64,000 bases of DNA, from assembly GCF_900105395.1 (NCBI RefSeq), contig NZ_LT629775.1, positions 1,426,001 through 1,490,000 of the forward strand, given 5' to 3'. The DNA is from Streptomyces sp. TLI_053. Lineage in GTDB: Bacteria > Actinomycetota > Actinomycetes > Streptomycetales > Streptomycetaceae. Below, one piece after another: positions 41,670-50,662 of the stretch. Made by a program: the position numbers and the translations under genes. Below the pieces are notes generated by a model. The model was not told the DNA's origin. It worked only from the letters and a program-made list of their open reading frames with translations, and did not search any database. Each line of letters opens with the position of its first letter. Position 1 is the first letter of the stretch.

Positions 41670-42245
41670 GTGCGGTCAGCCGACCGGCCGGCGCAGGCCG
41701 ACGGCGGGGCGGGCGCGGCGCAGGCCGACGGCGGGGCGGGCGCGGCGCAGGCCGACGGCGGGGCGGGCGCGGCGCAGGCCGACGGCGGGGCGGGCCCGGT
41801 TCCCGCCGGAGACGACCGGCCCGCCCCGGTTCCCGCCGGCGACGCGGCGGCCGTCGACGACGCGGCGGCCGTCCAGCGGCTGCGGGCCGTCTGCCTGGCC
41901 CTGCCGGAGGTCGACGAGCGGGTCAGCCACGGCGAGCCGACCTGGTTCGCCGGCCCCGGCCGCCGAGCGCGGGTGTTCGTGATGCTCGCCGACCACCACC
42001 ACGACGACCGGCTGGCGTTCTGGTGCCCGGCGGCCGCCGGCGCGCAGGAGTTCCTGGTCGCCGAGGAGCCGGAGCTGTTCTTCCGCCCGCCGTACGTCGG
42101 CCACCGGGGCTGGGTGGGCGTCCGTCTCGACGTCCCCCCGGTGGACTGGGAGCGGGTCGAGGACCTGGTCGCGGACGCGCACGCCCTGGTGACCGGCCGG
42201 GGCGCCGGGCGGCGGCCCCGATCCGTCGACGCCCCGCCGTCTTGA
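41670..42245 (+). CDS. MmcQ/YjbR-family protein with minisatellite-encoded N terminus
   Basis: 191 residues. The last 125 form an MmcQ/YjbR (DUF419) domain: VQRLRAVCLALPEVDERVSHGEPTWFAG, HDDRLAFWCPA, LFFRPPYVGHRGWVGVRLD. These proteins have a cyclic DNA-binding-like fold and unclear function. The first 60 residues are four exact or near-exact AQADGGAGA repeats from a 27-bp DNA minisatellite and a shorter VPAGD repeat. The true start may lie at or after this array. GTG start 3 bases after the VOC stop. Confidence 0.8.
   Translation: MRSADRPAQADGGAGAAQADGGAGAAQADGGAGAAQADGGAGPVPAGDDRPAPVPAGDAAAVDDAAAVQRLRAVCLALPEVDERVSHGEPTWFAGPGRRARVFVMLADHHHDDRLAFWCPAAAGAQEFLVAEEPELFFRPPYVGHRGWVGVRLDVPPVDWERVEDLVADAHALVTGRGAGRRPRSVDAPPS
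41691..41798 (+). repeat. 27-bp minisatellite in the MmcQ gene
   Basis: Four consecutive 27-bp units beginning GCGCAGGCCGACGG. The first three are identical and the fourth differs by one base. In frame, encoding AQADGGAGA repeats. Confidence 0.95.
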
Positions 42246-42280
42246 CAGAATTTTTAGGTCAGGTGACCTAGTTTTTGCGC
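42242..42280 (+). promoter_or_regulatory. Promoter-operator of a probably leaderless operon
   Basis: TTGACA (42242-42247, overlapping the MmcQ stop) and TAGTTT (42269-42274) flank a perfect palindrome TAGGTCA-GG-TGACCTA (42255-42270). If TAGTTT is the -10, transcription begins at or next to the ATG at 42281. The spacer (21 bp) is long. Confidence 0.65.
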
Positions 42281-43420
42281 ATGACCACTTCGAACAACAC
42301 CCCGGCCCCCGGCACCGACAGCCCGGACCTCCTCACGCTCGACCCCCACGGACCGGTCCTCCTGGTCGGCGGCTACGGGACGGTCGGCGGCGAACTCGCC
42401 CGGATGGTCGCGGCCGAGCGCCCCGTCCTGCTCACCGGCCGGTCGGAGGAGCGCGGCGCGGCCCTCGTCCGCGAGCTCGGCGGCGCCCCGCACGCCGCCG
42501 TCCGCCGCTGGGACCTCGCCGACCCCGCCCCCTTCACCGCGGCGGTGAGCGCCGTCGTCGGCGTCGTCAACGACCCCGACGACCGGGTGCTCCGGGCGGC
42601 CGCCCGCGCCGGTGTCCCGTACGTGGACGTCACCCGCTGGACCGTCCGGCTCCAGCGCGCCGCCACCGTCGCCGCCCTGCTGCGCCCCACCGCGCCGGTG
42701 CTGCTCTCCTCGGCCTGGATGGGCGGCGTGGTCGGTCTCGTCGCGGCCGCGCTGGCCGAACGCCTCGGCGGGGCGGACCGGGTCGAGACCTCGATCCGCT
42801 GGGACCTCGCCGACCGGGCCGGCGCGGACTCCGTCGAGTTCATGGACCGGCTCGGGCTGGACTACGAGGTGATCAGCGCGGGCCGGCGCCGTACCGTCGC
42901 CCCGCTGACCGAGGCGCGCACCGTCCGGATCGGCGACCACCCCACCCGGGTCGCCCGGATCGACACGCCCGAACAGTTCACCCTGCCGCTCACCCTCGGC
43001 ACCACCACGGCCACCACCCGGATCGGCTTCAGCTCCGACCTCAGCACCCGGGCCCTGCTGGCCGCCAAGCACACCGGCTTCTTCCGCTGGGGCCGGGGCG
43101 ACCGCTGGCAGTCCGCCCGCCGCGCCCTGCTGTACTCCCCCGGCGAGGGCGGCACCGCGCTGCTGCGCGTCGACGTCCGGCACGCCGGCCGCACCCTCGG
43201 CGCGGTCGTCGAGGACCGCGCCGGCCAGGCCCACCTCACCGCCGTCGGCGGCCTGCTCGCCCTCCGCCGCATCCTTGGCTCGGACGGCGCGGCGGCGGCA
43301 CCGGCCGGCGTCTCCTTCCCCGAGCAGACACCGCACCCGGCCCGGGTGGTGGCCGACCTCGCCGCCCTGGGGGTCGCGGTCGACATCAGCCCCGCGCCCG
43401 GCTTGGATGCTGCTGCATGA
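42281..43420 (+). CDS. Saccharopine-dehydrogenase-like NAD(P)-binding protein
   Basis: 379 residues with an N-terminal Rossmann motif GPVLLVGGYGTVGGELAR, RPVLLTGRSEERG, a central VVGVVNDPDDRVLRAAARAGVPYVDVTRW and a C-terminal substrate domain. The fold matches the saccharopine dehydrogenase-like family, many members of which are not involved in lysine metabolism. The substrate is unknown. No ribosome-binding site precedes the ATG, consistent with a leaderless mRNA. The stop overlaps the TetR start (ATGA), so the two genes form an operon. Confidence 0.88.
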   Translation: MTTSNNTPAPGTDSPDLLTLDPHGPVLLVGGYGTVGGELARMVAAERPVLLTGRSEERGAALVRELGGAPHAAVRRWDLADPAPFTAAVSAVVGVVNDPDDRVLRAAARAGVPYVDVTRWTVRLQRAATVAALLRPTAPVLLSSAWMGGVVGLVAAALAERLGGADRVETSIRWDLADRAGADSVEFMDRLGLDYEVISAGRRRTVAPLTEARTVRIGDHPTRVARIDTPEQFTLPLTLGTTTATTRIGFSSDLSTRALLAAKHTGFFRWGRGDRWQSARRALLYSPGEGGTALLRVDVRHAGRTLGAVVEDRAGQAHLTAVGGLLALRRILGSDGAAAAPAGVSFPEQTPHPARVVADLAALGVAVDISPAPGLDAAA

Positions 43421-44193
43421 GCACCGCACCCGACCCGGCCCCCGCCCCGACGGCGGACGACGCTCCGTCGCCGCCCTCCGACCCGTCGCCTTCCCCCGGG
43501 GGCGCCCGGGCGGAGGGCCCCGGGAAAAACTCGCCCGCCGCCCCGTCGGCCGGCCCGGCCCGCGGGCGGCGGCGGACGACCGCCCCTGCCGCCGACGGCG
43601 ACAGCCGCACCCCGGCCCGGGGGCGGAAGGGCGCGGAGCGCCGGGAGGCCCTGCTCGACGCGGCCGAGGAGGTGCTGGTCGCCGAGGGCGGACCGGAGTG
43701 GACGATGCGGGCCGTCGCTGCGGCGGCGGGCGTCCGGCTGGGCCACCTCCAGTACTACTTCCCCACCCACGCGGACCTGGTGGCCGCCGTCCTGGAGCGG
43801 GTGCTGCGGCGTTCGGCGGAGCGGCTGGCCCCCCTGCTCTCCACCGACCCCGACGCCCCGGGAGCGCCCACCGGGGTGGTGACCACCCTGCTGGCCGAGC
43901 AGGAGGACGCCCGGCTGATGCGGCTGTTCGTCGAGGTGTGGGCCCTGGCCGCCCGGGACACGACCGTGGCGGCGGCGGTACGCGGGTTCTACGACGACTA
44001 CCGGACCCAGGTGACCGCCTTCCTCGCCCGCCGCCACCCCCACCTCCCGGAGGAGGAACGCCGGGCCCGCGCCGGGGTGTTCATCATGCTGGTCGAGGGC
44101 GCCTCGCTGTTCCGCTCCGACGTGGCGGGCGCACCCGACCCCACCACCGACACCACCCTGGTCCGCACCGCGCTCACCCTGCTCGGGCCGTGA
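43417..44193 (+). CDS. TetR-family transcriptional regulator
   Basis: 258 residues. A 70-residue Pro/Ala/Ser-rich N-terminal extension precedes the TetR HTH: GRKGAERREALLDAAEEVLVAEGGPEWTMRAVAAAAGVRLGHLQYYFPTHADLVAAVLERV. The ligand-binding helical domain follows, with EDARLMRLFVEVWALAARD and ARAGVFIMLVEGASLFR. It very likely represses the operon through the palindrome at 42255 (inference from the usual TetR layout). The N-terminal extension is atypical, and a later start is possible. Confidence 0.92.
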   Translation: MSTAPDPAPAPTADDAPSPPSDPSPSPGGARAEGPGKNSPAAPSAGPARGRRRTTAPAADGDSRTPARGRKGAERREALLDAAEEVLVAEGGPEWTMRAVAAAAGVRLGHLQYYFPTHADLVAAVLERVLRRSAERLAPLLSTDPDAPGAPTGVVTTLLAEQEDARLMRLFVEVWALAARDTTVAAAVRGFYDDYRTQVTAFLARRHPHLPEEERRARAGVFIMLVEGASLFRSDVAGAPDPTTDTTLVRTALTLLGP

Positions 44194-44284
44194 CCTTCCC
44201 GGACTCGGAGGGCAAATCCGATTCTCGTCGTCCGCGCCCGGAAGGATGCCCCTGTGCCACTGGTTCTTCGGCAGAATCGGGCGA

Positions 44285-47200
44285 GTGGCGAACCATATCG
44301 AGGGCGGAGAGTTCCACGGTCCGGTGGTGCAGGTCGGAACGGTGGGCGAGCTGCACATGTACACCAGTGGTGCACATGGCGTCGGACAACCGGTTGCCGA
44401 GTCCGAACCATCCCCCGCCGATGATGAGTTCGCTCGCCGCATCGACCTCGATCGCAAGGCTCTGGCTACGGCGCGCAGCGTCCGGCGGCGTGCCGGCGCC
44501 GACGGGCTGGAGACTCCATGGCTGCACACTCCGCTCAGCGATGTCCTCGAGGAGTTGACCTCCCCCGGGACGGGCGCGGCTCGCATCCGGTTGGCGGCCG
44601 ATGAGCTGCGGCGCTGGGTCGACTGGGATCCGTCTGCCGAAGGATTTCGACAGCCGGCGGCCGAGCGGGTCGAATCGGCCCTCGCGGTGTGGCGTGGCCA
44701 AGGGGGTGAGCGCGCGGAATGCCTTCGGAGGATCGAGGATCTCGCCACCGTGCTCGAAGGCGTGCCGCCCGAGTCCGCGAGGGGCGACGGCAGCACCATC
44801 ACGCCGGTTCTGGAACGGGCGGCCTCGGTGGCGGAAGCCATGGGAGCCGTGATCCGTGAGCTGTGCGCGGCCTTCGAAGCGTCAGAACCGCGTGACGGTT
44901 TGCCTGCCGAGCACATTTCTGCCGAGCGAAGGCTGTTCTCCGCACTGCAGGAACTGCACGCGTGCCAGCGCCGGCTGGCTGCGGTCGCCGTCGACGCCTG
45001 CCTGCTCGCCCGAGCGTCCGGTGCTCTGCTGGTTGCCGGAGGGTGGGGCACCGGCAAGTCCTACGGGCTCGGGGCCTGGGCGGAGGCCCGGGTTGTTGCC
45101 GGGGCTCCGGTGGCGTTCGTCAGTGGTGGCGAACTCGGTGGCGAGCACTGGGAGAAGGAGATCGCCGACGCGGCCGTGCCGGGCGGTCGGGTCGGTTCTG
45201 TCCGGAAACTGCTGGCGGTGCTCCAGACGCAGGCACGTGCCAGTCGAAGGCACGCCACGCTGGTGATCGACGCCCTCAATGACGTTGCAGCTCTGCGCGG
45301 TCGTGAGCTGGACGGGTTCGCGTCCCTGACGGCATTGCTGAGGGAGTTCCCCGAGGTCCTGCTCGTTGCATCCACCCGCCTGGACCGGCGCAGGTCACGG
45401 GACGAAGGTACGGTCGGGGGGTGCTACGGGATCCACTGGGCGAGCGGTGTGGCGGACCCGGTGAAGGCATGGGAGGTCCTGCGGGATGTCTACCAGGTGC
45501 CCGCGCTGGTTCTTCCACCCGATGTCGCCGAACTCCGCCGCCCGTTGATGCTCACCGTGCTCGCCTGGTGCCTGTATCGCGAGCGTGGCGCAGTGGAGGA
45601 CGATGCACCCGTGCCGGTGCCCAGCGTCGGCGACCTCTTCGAGCGGTGGCTGAAGGCTCTCGACAGGGACTACTTCGAGTACCTTCACGGTCGACCGTCC
45701 GCCGCTGACCATCCTTTGGTGAGCCGGGCCTGTGCACTCCTCGGCGAGCGCCTGGGCCTGCAGGACTCGCTCGACCACGGCTCGGCCTGTGCCGCTCTGA
45801 GCAGTGCACCTGAACTGGGAGAGCCCGTACAGCTCCTGGAATGGCTCTTCCAGGCCGGCGTGCTGGCGTCGGACCCGCAGAACCAGCGGATCGGATTCGC
45901 TGTGCAGAGGTTTGCCGAGCACGTCCGGGCCGGCAATCTGATGAACGAGACCGGGCGCCGCCGTCATCTGGCTTCGCTGGTGAAAGACCTGTCCGGCCCT
46001 GACGAGACCGCCGATCGGGCTTACCGACTGCTGTCCGCCCTGGCCGGCGTGGTGCCCTACACCCACCCGGAGAAGGAACTTCCGCATTTCCTGCCGAAGC
46101 GGTTGCCGTCGGCAGTCGTCATGGCTGTTCTGGATTCTCTCGAAGGCAGGAACTGCAGTCGGGTCACCGGTCAATCGCTCCGTTTCCTGAAGCGTTGTAC
46201 TTCCGACCCCGAGCTGGCACCGTGGGTCTGGTACACCGTGCTGGCGAACTCGGCCTGCCGGGGACATCGAGCCGGCGCCGCCTTCCTCCACCGTGAGCTT
46301 CACGGGCTGGGGAAGCGCCGGTTGGCAAGCCGCTTCATCGTCCCGATGCTGCATCTCCTGGAAGATCGCGACGGAATGGCGATGGTCCAGCAATTCATTC
46401 GCTGGGCAGCCGGAGGGGCCGCCGAGATTCGGAAGAACGCCACGGATGTCACCAGAGTACTGCTGTGGCTTGCGACAGTTCCGAGCCCGCCACTGCGCGC
46501 CCAGTGCGTGCGCGCGGTGGCACAGATCTGGCGGGACGTTCCCGGAGCGGCGATCGAACAGGTGGAGATCTTCGGGAAGCACCACGATTCCTACGTGGCC
46601 GAGGCGACTTGGTTGGCCGCCTACGGTGCGCTGCTGCTGGGAGGCGAGGCGGTTCCAGTGGAGCAGTGGAACGCCGTCATGACGCGTGACCGGTTCAGGG
46701 CACACCGAGGCATCCAACAGACGATCTCCAGCCTGGGAACACTGCTCGGACCGTCGTCCGCCATGCCGCGCGAGGAGCCGAGGGTCGGACTGCCATGGGC
46801 TCCTCCACTGCCGGTCTCCCGGCGGACGTCGGAGCGGTGCAAGAGCTACTTCGGGTCGATGGTGGAGAACACCGACAGTCATCCGGGCCGCTATCGGTGG
46901 CTGGTCCGGCGGTCCCAGGCTTTGAAGCCGAGGCGGCTCGAGGTGAAGATGCGAGGCCGGAGGGGCTATCGCCTCGGGGAGTGGCCTGCCTACGCCCAGC
47001 AGCAGAAGGTCCTCGAGACCGTCCTGGAGGAATGGCACGGCTCGACCTCGTCCGGTCCAGGCGGGGTGCGCGCCTGGTCCGAACTCTCAGTGCTGGACCG
47101 ACGTCACGGGATCGACCCGACCGTCCCACCGGGATGGCCGACATCCTCGGCCCACCTGAGTCGGCGATCCGACTCCTGGTGGTGCGCCCCGGTGGGCGAC

Positions 47201-48037
47201 GGTGACATCGCCGCCGTGCTGAGGGACATGCAGCCGTCCCGGTTCACGACGGTGCAGGACCCCGATGGGGTGGCCTGGTGCGTGCTGCGCGCCGAATACA
47301 ACCTTGACCGGCCTGACGACACGGCAGCAGAAGACCGACTTCCGGTTCTCGTCACCGACCCGTACACCGTCCTGCGACTGGACGGGGACCGGTCGTCGGC
47401 ACCGGCCAGACCAGGCGCCGACCAGAAGTTCGTCCACGTGGAGGTGGAGACGGTCCTTGTTCGGAGGGGCATGCGGGAAGGCACCGTCGCGACCGTGTCG
47501 GGTTCGGGGGCGTCACCACGGCTGAGCGAGCGCTGGCCGCTTCAGATGTACCTGGCGGAGTACTACCGGCGGCCAGCAGCCACCACCGGACCGTCGTCCG
47601 GTGGTGAAGGCACGTCCCCCAGCACGGCGGAATACGAAGACACCTTCCTCGTACGACTGTCGGACGGTGTCAAGGGCAAGCCGGACAATCGGGCGGTTCC
47701 ATCGCGGACGCTGGCCGACCTGTTGGACCTCGACTGGAGCGGTCGACACCTCGACTTCCATCTTTCCGGGGAAGATCGGCCGGTCCTCCACGACCCGGGC
47801 ATCGACCGCCACGGACCGCCGGCCTTGCTGCTTGCGACCGCTGCCCTGGACGCCCTGGCCGCAAAAGGCTGGAACCTGGCTTGGAGAGTCAGGGTGACGG
47901 AAAGCTGGAGGTTCGGCTCGACGACCTGGACCGGTGTCTGCGGATTCAACGGAGAAGATCTCGGTGGTCAGGACGAATCCGGTGAATCGACCGGCGATTG
48001 GCAGGTCGAACGTCGCGACCACTGGCGTCGGTACTGA
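44285..48037 (+). CDS. Large Avs-like STAND NTPase, probable anti-phage conflict protein
   Basis: 1250 residues. The N terminus (NHIEGGEFHGPVVQVGTVGELHM) has the short GG-x-F-x-G-P-V-V-Q motif found before many actinobacterial STAND/NACHT conflict proteins. A helical segment follows, then a P-loop ATPase with Walker A GGWGTGKS (about 252-259), Walker B TLVIDALND (about 325) and sensor strand LLVASTRLDRR (about 360). The remaining roughly 850 residues include HEAT-like helical repeats and a C-terminal domain I do not recognise. No nuclease or protease effector is visible. GC content is lower than in the flanks and codon bias is weaker, suggesting acquisition. The GTG at 44285 sits next to the conserved motif; the ATG at 44246 is an alternative but abuts GGAAGG. 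Confidence 0.78.
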   Translation: MANHIEGGEFHGPVVQVGTVGELHMYTSGAHGVGQPVAESEPSPADDEFARRIDLDRKALATARSVRRRAGADGLETPWLHTPLSDVLEELTSPGTGAARIRLAADELRRWVDWDPSAEGFRQPAAERVESALAVWRGQGGERAECLRRIEDLATVLEGVPPESARGDGSTITPVLERAASVAEAMGAVIRELCAAFEASEPRDGLPAEHISAERRLFSALQELHACQRRLAAVAVDACLLARASGALLVAGGWGTGKSYGLGAWAEARVVAGAPVAFVSGGELGGEHWEKEIADAAVPGGRVGSVRKLLAVLQTQARASRRHATLVIDALNDVAALRGRELDGFASLTALLREFPEVLLVASTRLDRRRSRDEGTVGGCYGIHWASGVADPVKAWEVLRDVYQVPALVLPPDVAELRRPLMLTVLAWCLYRERGAVEDDAPVPVPSVGDLFERWLKALDRDYFEYLHGRPSAADHPLVSRACALLGERLGLQDSLDHGSACAALSSAPELGEPVQLLEWLFQAGVLASDPQNQRIGFAVQRFAEHVRAGNLMNETGRRRHLASLVKDLSGPDETADRAYRLLSALAGVVPYTHPEKELPHFLPKRLPSAVVMAVLDSLEGRNCSRVTGQSLRFLKRCTSDPELAPWVWYTVLANSACRGHRAGAAFLHRELHGLGKRRLASRFIVPMLHLLEDRDGMAMVQQFIRWAAGGAAEIRKNATDVTRVLLWLATVPSPPLRAQCVRAVAQIWRDVPGAAIEQVEIFGKHHDSYVAEATWLAAYGALLLGGEAVPVEQWNAVMTRDRFRAHRGIQQTISSLGTLLGPSSAMPREEPRVGLPWAPPLPVSRRTSERCKSYFGSMVENTDSHPGRYRWLVRRSQALKPRRLEVKMRGRRGYRLGEWPAYAQQQKVLETVLEEWHGSTSSGPGGVRAWSELSVLDRRHGIDPTVPPGWPTSSAHLSRRSDSWWCAPVGDGDIAAVLRDMQPSRFTTVQDPDGVAWCVLRAEYNLDRPDDTAAEDRLPVLVTDPYTVLRLDGDRSSAPARPGADQKFVHVEVETVLVRRGMREGTVATVSGSGASPRLSERWPLQMYLAEYYRRPAATTGPSSGGEGTSPSTAEYEDTFLVRLSDGVKGKPDNRAVPSRTLADLLDLDWSGRHLDFHLSGEDRPVLHDPGIDRHGPPALLLATAALDALAAKGWNLAWRVRVTESWRFGSTTWTGVCGFNGEDLGGQDESGESTGDWQVERRDHWRRY

Positions 48038-48223
48038 CGGTCCCGGACGGGCGAAGGCGTTCTCGAGGCTGGTCGGCCGAAGTCCGACGCCGGGGCGTGG
48101 GAGCTTTCGGGCGACGGAATCCGGAGTGACCAGAACCCCGGACCGCGGTCGGTCGGCGCATGGGAGACCCGGCGATTCCGAGAATCACGAGTTGCGGCTC
48201 GGGCAGCACAGGATCACCCTCCC

Positions 48224-48258
48224 GGTCTCGGTCCGCGATCCTGGAGCGGACCGAGACC
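48224..48258. terminator. Bidirectional terminator 1 after the Avs-like gene
   Basis: Perfect 13-bp inverted repeat GGTCTCGGTCCGC / GCGGACCGAGACC with a 9-nt loop between convergent genes. Confidence 0.85.
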
Positions 48259-48270
48259 GATCGTCCTGAC

Positions 48271-48302
48271 CGGGTCGGCGGCCACCGATGGCCGCCGACC
48301 CG
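48271..48302. terminator. Bidirectional terminator 2
   Basis: Perfect 14-bp inverted repeat CGGGTCGGCGGCCA / TGGCCGCCGACCCG with a 4-nt loop, 12 bases from the previous hairpin and 16 bases past the monooxygenase stop. Confidence 0.9.
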
Positions 48303-48318
48303 TCACCCCGTGCGGGTG

Positions 48319-48615
48319 TCAGGCCAGGTCGGTGAGGAGTTGGAGGTCCGGCGGGCCGGCCAGGAGGGTGGCGCCGGCGGCGAAGGCCTCGGTCATGTGC
48401 GGCGCGGCGAGGTGGGCGTCGAAGTCCGCCCGGCTCGCCCACTGTTCGACGACCACCCAGGACGCGGGGTCGAGCGGGTCCTGGTACGGGCGGTAGAACA
48501 GGCAGCCCGGCTCGGCGAGGGTCGGCGCGACCAGCGACAGCGCCTGGGCCCGTACCTGCTCCTCCTGCCCCGGCGCGGCCTTCAGTCTGGCGACAGCGGT
48601 GATCGGTCCACTCAT
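48319..48615 (-). CDS. Antibiotic biosynthesis monooxygenase (ABM) / quinol monooxygenase-like protein
   Basis: 98 residues with the dimeric alpha-beta-barrel pattern: ITAVARLKAAPGQEEQVRAQALSLVAPTLAEPGCLFYRPYQ, VVVEQWASRADFDAHLAAPHMTEAF. Similar small enzymes oxidise quinols or polyketides without cofactor, and some only bind. AGGGGGA precedes the ATG. Downstream are two strong hairpins. Divergent from ligD. Confidence 0.9.
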   Translation of the reverse strand: MSGPITAVARLKAAPGQEEQVRAQALSLVAPTLAEPGCLFYRPYQDPLDPASWVVVEQWASRADFDAHLAAPHMTEAFAAGATLLAGPPDLQLLTDLA

Positions 48616-48811
48616 GACATCCCCCTGGGTCCGGTGATTCTCGGCGGTCACCGGTGGGCAACGCTGCCAGGGCGGCACCTGTTCCGGCCGCCGGGACGGC
48701 TCGCGCCGCGGCCCCGGCGCGGGCAGACTGGCCGCGACGGGCCCGGTGGACCCGGGCGGCCCGGGCGGGCCGTGCCCGGGACCGGGGACGCGCGCAGCCC
48801 CGGAGGCGGCG

Positions 48812-50653
48812 ATGCCGCAGATGACGGTCGACGGGCGCACCCTCGCGCTCTCGCACCTGGACAAGGTCTACTACCCGCGGACCGGCACCCGGAAGGGCGA
48901 GGTTCTGCGCTACTACGCCGCCGTGCACGCCGCCCTGCTGCCGCACCTGCGCGACCGTCCGGTCTCCTTCCTGCGCTGCCCGGACGGCGTGGCGGCCGAG
49001 GTGTTCGTGGCGAAGAACCCGCCGCCGGGCACGCCCGACTGGGTGCGCACGGCGGAGGTGCCGAGCAACAGCGGCGAGCTGCGCCAGGTGGTGCTGGAGG
49101 ACGGCGCCGGGCTGCTGTCGGTGGTCAACCTGGGCTGTCTGGAGCTGCACGTGCCGCAGTGGCACGCCGCCGCACCCGGGCTGGCCGACCGGCTGGTGCT
49201 GGATCTCGATCCGGGCGCGGGGGCGGACGTCCTGACCTGTCGCACCGTGGCCGGGCTGCTGCGCGAGCGGCTCGCGGCGGACGGTCTGGAGGCCTGGGTG
49301 AAGACCTCCGGCGGCAAGGGCCTCCATCTGCTGGTGCCGCTGGAGCCCACTCCGAGCACCCGGGTGTCCGCCTACGCGAAGGAGCTGGCGGCCGAGCTGG
49401 AGGCCGCCCGTCCGGAGCTGGTCGTGCACACCATGGCGAAGGCCCGCCGCACCGGCCGGGTGCTCGTCGACTGGTCGCAGAACTCGGCGAAGAAGACCAC
49501 GGCCGCCCCCTACACGGTGCGGGCGCGGGAGCGGCCGACGGTGTCGGCGCCGCTCTCCTGGGCGGAGCTGGAGGCGGCCGGTTCGGCGGCGGAACTGGTG
49601 TTCACGATCGCCGAGGTGCCGGAGCGGCTGGCGGCCGACGGCGATCCGCTCGGGCCGCTGCTCGACCCGGCGCGGGCCCGGCCGCTGCCCGCGGCCCCGT
49701 CGCGCCGGGGCGGCGCCGCGGGGGCCGGAGCCGGGACCTCCGCCGCCCGGCCCCGGGACGGGCGCGACCCGGTGGTCCTGACGCCTCTGGTGGAGGTGAT
49801 GCGCCCGGCCGCCGTGCCCGCGGTGCCGCCGGCGGACGGCCTCGGCGGCGCCGGGGTGCTCTACGAGCTGAAGCTGGACGGCTTCCGCTGCGTGGCTTTC
49901 GCCCGCGGTCCGGACTGCCCGCCGTTCCTGCAGTCGCGCTCCGGACGGGACCTCGCCGCCGAGTTCCCGCCGATCGCCGCGGCCGTCGCCCGGCTGCCGG
50001 CCGGGCTGGTGCTGGACGCGGAGCTGGTCGCCTGGCGCGGCGGCCGGTTCGCCTTCGAGGAGCTGCTGCGGACCCGGCGCGACCGGGCCTCCGAGGACGT
50101 GGCGCTGGGGCTGGTCGCCTTCGACGTGCTGGCCCTGCCCGGCCGGGACGTCCGGTCCCTGCCGCTGGCCGACCGGCGGCGATTGCTGCTGGCCGCGCTG
50201 GCCGAGGTGCCGCCGCCGGTCCAGCCGGTGCTGGCGACCACCGACCGGGCCGAGGCGCTGACCTGGATGGAGCAGCTCGCCGACACCGGCGTGGAGGGGC
50301 TGGTCTGCAAGGCCGCCGGTTCGGCGTACCGGCCGCGCGGGGCGGGCCGGGTCTGGGTGAAGTACCGGCGCGGCGACACCGCCGACGCCACCGTCCGCGC
50401 CGTCACCGGGCCTCCCGCCCGGCCCCGCGCGGTGGTGCTGGAGCTGGAGGACGGCCGGGTGCTGCTCTCCTCCCCGCCGCTGTCGCCGCTCCAGTCCCGG
50501 CAGGTGGCGGAGCTGGCGGCCGGGCGGCTCGGCGCACCCGTCCACGATCCGCAGTACGGCGACGTCCGGCCGCTAGCCGTTCCGCTGCGGGCCGAGGTGA
50601 CCGTCACCGGCCGCCCGCCGACGGCGCGCTTCGTCCGCCTGCGGGGCGACTGA
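48812..50653 (+). CDS. ligD: LigD: NHEJ polymerase/primase fused to ATP-dependent DNA ligase (no phosphoesterase domain)
   Basis: 613 residues. The N-terminal PolDom (about 1-270) has LDKVYYPRTG, RYYAAVHAALLPHLRDRPVS, the metal-binding DLDPG, TSGGKGLHL and DWSQNSAKKTTAAPY. An Ala/Gly linker leads to the ligase domain (about 340-613) with catalytic Lys354 in ELKLDGFR, LDAELVAW and EGLVCKA...W-VKYRR. The mycobacterial LigD nuclease (PE) domain is absent, as in many streptomycete LigD proteins. The protein seals double-strand breaks with Ku, whose gene is not in this window. CGGAGG lies upstream of the ATG. Confidence 0.95.
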   Translation: MPQMTVDGRTLALSHLDKVYYPRTGTRKGEVLRYYAAVHAALLPHLRDRPVSFLRCPDGVAAEVFVAKNPPPGTPDWVRTAEVPSNSGELRQVVLEDGAGLLSVVNLGCLELHVPQWHAAAPGLADRLVLDLDPGAGADVLTCRTVAGLLRERLAADGLEAWVKTSGGKGLHLLVPLEPTPSTRVSAYAKELAAELEAARPELVVHTMAKARRTGRVLVDWSQNSAKKTTAAPYTVRARERPTVSAPLSWAELEAAGSAAELVFTIAEVPERLAADGDPLGPLLDPARARPLPAAPSRRGGAAGAGAGTSAARPRDGRDPVVLTPLVEVMRPAAVPAVPPADGLGGAGVLYELKLDGFRCVAFARGPDCPPFLQSRSGRDLAAEFPPIAAAVARLPAGLVLDAELVAWRGGRFAFEELLRTRRDRASEDVALGLVAFDVLALPGRDVRSLPLADRRRLLLAALAEVPPPVQPVLATTDRAEALTWMEQLADTGVEGLVCKAAGSAYRPRGAGRVWVKYRRGDTADATVRAVTGPPARPRAVVLELEDGRVLLSSPPLSPLQSRQVAELAAGRLGAPVHDPQYGDVRPLAVPLRAEVTVTGRPPTARFVRLRGD

Positions 50654-50662
50654 GCCCGCCTG

